Source: an uncultured Eubacteriales bacterium
GTDB taxonomy: Bacteria > Bacillota_A > Clostridia > Christensenellales > Aristaeellaceae
Assembly: GCA_900321945.1 (NCBI GenBank)
Contig: ONXY01000241.1
Coordinates: 1 to 6,591 of the forward strand
Direction: 5' to 3'
DNA length: 6,591 nt
The stretch's first letter is position 1; every line of letters starts with the position of its first letter. Position numbers and translations under genes: made by a program. Below are positions 6,173 through 6,591 of the stretch, one piece after another. The notes beneath the pieces are model-generated. The model was not told the origin of the DNA. It saw only the letters and a program-made list of their open reading frames with translations, and did not search any database.

Positions 6173-6586
6173 ATGTCGTTCCTTGAGAAAATCAGAATTG
6201 CGCTTTCACGCTGGATGACCGGCCGCCACGGAGCGGATAATCTGGGTATGATGACGCTGTTTTCGGGCCTGGCGCTGTCCCTTATCGGCAGCTTTTCCGG
6301 GATCGGCCTGCTGAGCTTTCTCGGCCTGGCGCTTTATATAACGACCCTGTTCCGGATGCTCAGCCGAAACCGGCAGGCGAGGCTGAAGGAAAATCAGAAA
6401 TATCTGGAACTGACGGGAAACGCCCGCACGAAATCCCGGCAGTTTTTTCTGCGAATGAGAAACAGGAGGGAATACAAGTACTTCAGGTGTCCGGGGTGCC
6501 GGCAGCTGCTGCGGCTGAAGCGCGGCTGCGGTGAAAAGGAGATCACCTGCGCGAAATGCGGCCGTCAGTTTCAGAAAAAAGCGTGA
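6173..6586 (+). CDS. Small membrane protein with C-terminal zinc ribbon
   Basis: A complete 137-residue protein. An amphipathic basic N-terminus (1-22) precedes two closely spaced hydrophobic segments at about 24-40 and 43-61, which look like a membrane hairpin. A basic cytoplasmic-type region (64-103) follows, and then a zinc ribbon with CPGC at 106-109 and CAKC at 126-129. By the positive-inside rule both ends should face the cytoplasm. I recall similar short proteins in Clostridia with the same KYFRCPxC...CxKCG ending, but no established function. It follows the J-protein gene by 20 bases and probably shares its transcript. It could serve as the membrane dock or zinc-dependent adaptor for the Hsp70/J pair; this is inferred from neighbourhood alone. 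The window ends five bases after the stop, so no terminator can be seen. Confidence 0.88.
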   Translation: MSFLEKIRIALSRWMTGRHGADNLGMMTLFSGLALSLIGSFSGIGLLSFLGLALYITTLFRMLSRNRQARLKENQKYLELTGNARTKSRQFFLRMRNRREYKYFRCPGCRQLLRLKRGCGEKEITCAKCGRQFQKKA

Positions 6587-6591
6587 AAAAA

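Noticed and set aside
6570..6591. A-rich runs at the window end as part of a terminator
   Set aside because: No stem-loop can be seen before the window ends five bases after the stop codon.

Overview
The window (G+C-rich, roughly 55-60% by eye) looks like chromosomal DNA of a Gram-positive Clostridia-type anaerobe. The evidence is a DnaK-family protein without the subdomain insertion of Gram-negative DnaK, strong GGAGG-type ribosome binding sites, sigma-A-like promoters, an XRE/S24 regulator of the Firmicutes style, and a DUF5685-type protein, which I know mainly from Clostridia. Species-level assignment is not possible from the sequence alone.

Layout, left to right. (1) Positions 2-826 (+) are the C-terminal half of ATP-dependent phosphoenolpyruvate carboxykinase (pckA), cut by the window edge. 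(2) A strong stem-loop at 838-875 separates it from the convergent ornithine carbamoyltransferase gene (argF-type, 882-1868, minus). (3) A 130-bp divergent intergenic region (1869-1998) carries back-to-back promoters for argF and for an XRE-S24 regulator (1999-2769, +). The regulator promoter has a perfect 17-bp palindrome that fills the whole -35/-10 spacer. (4) After a 122-bp gap with a good sigma-A-like promoter comes a tight four-gene run to the end of the window: an Hsp70/DnaK paralogue without most of its C-terminal lid (2892-4469), a DUF5685-like protein with two CxxC pairs (4480-5322), a J-domain protein with a Tyr-Ser-Gly repeat, TPR-like helices and a Cys-rich tail (5319-6152), and a small two-helix membrane protein with a C-terminal zinc ribbon (6173-6586).

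The first two genes are ordinary central metabolism. The most interesting part is the regulator plus the four-gene chaperone cluster. The Hsp70 and J protein are natural partners. The absence of grpE, hrcA and CIRCE, the missing lid, and the membrane and Cys-rich partners suggest a specialised, possibly membrane-associated Hsp70 system rather than the housekeeping dnaK operon. That function is inference; gene identities and layout are read from the sequence. The transcription end of the cluster lies beyond the window, and all intergenic gaps are shorter than 300 bases.
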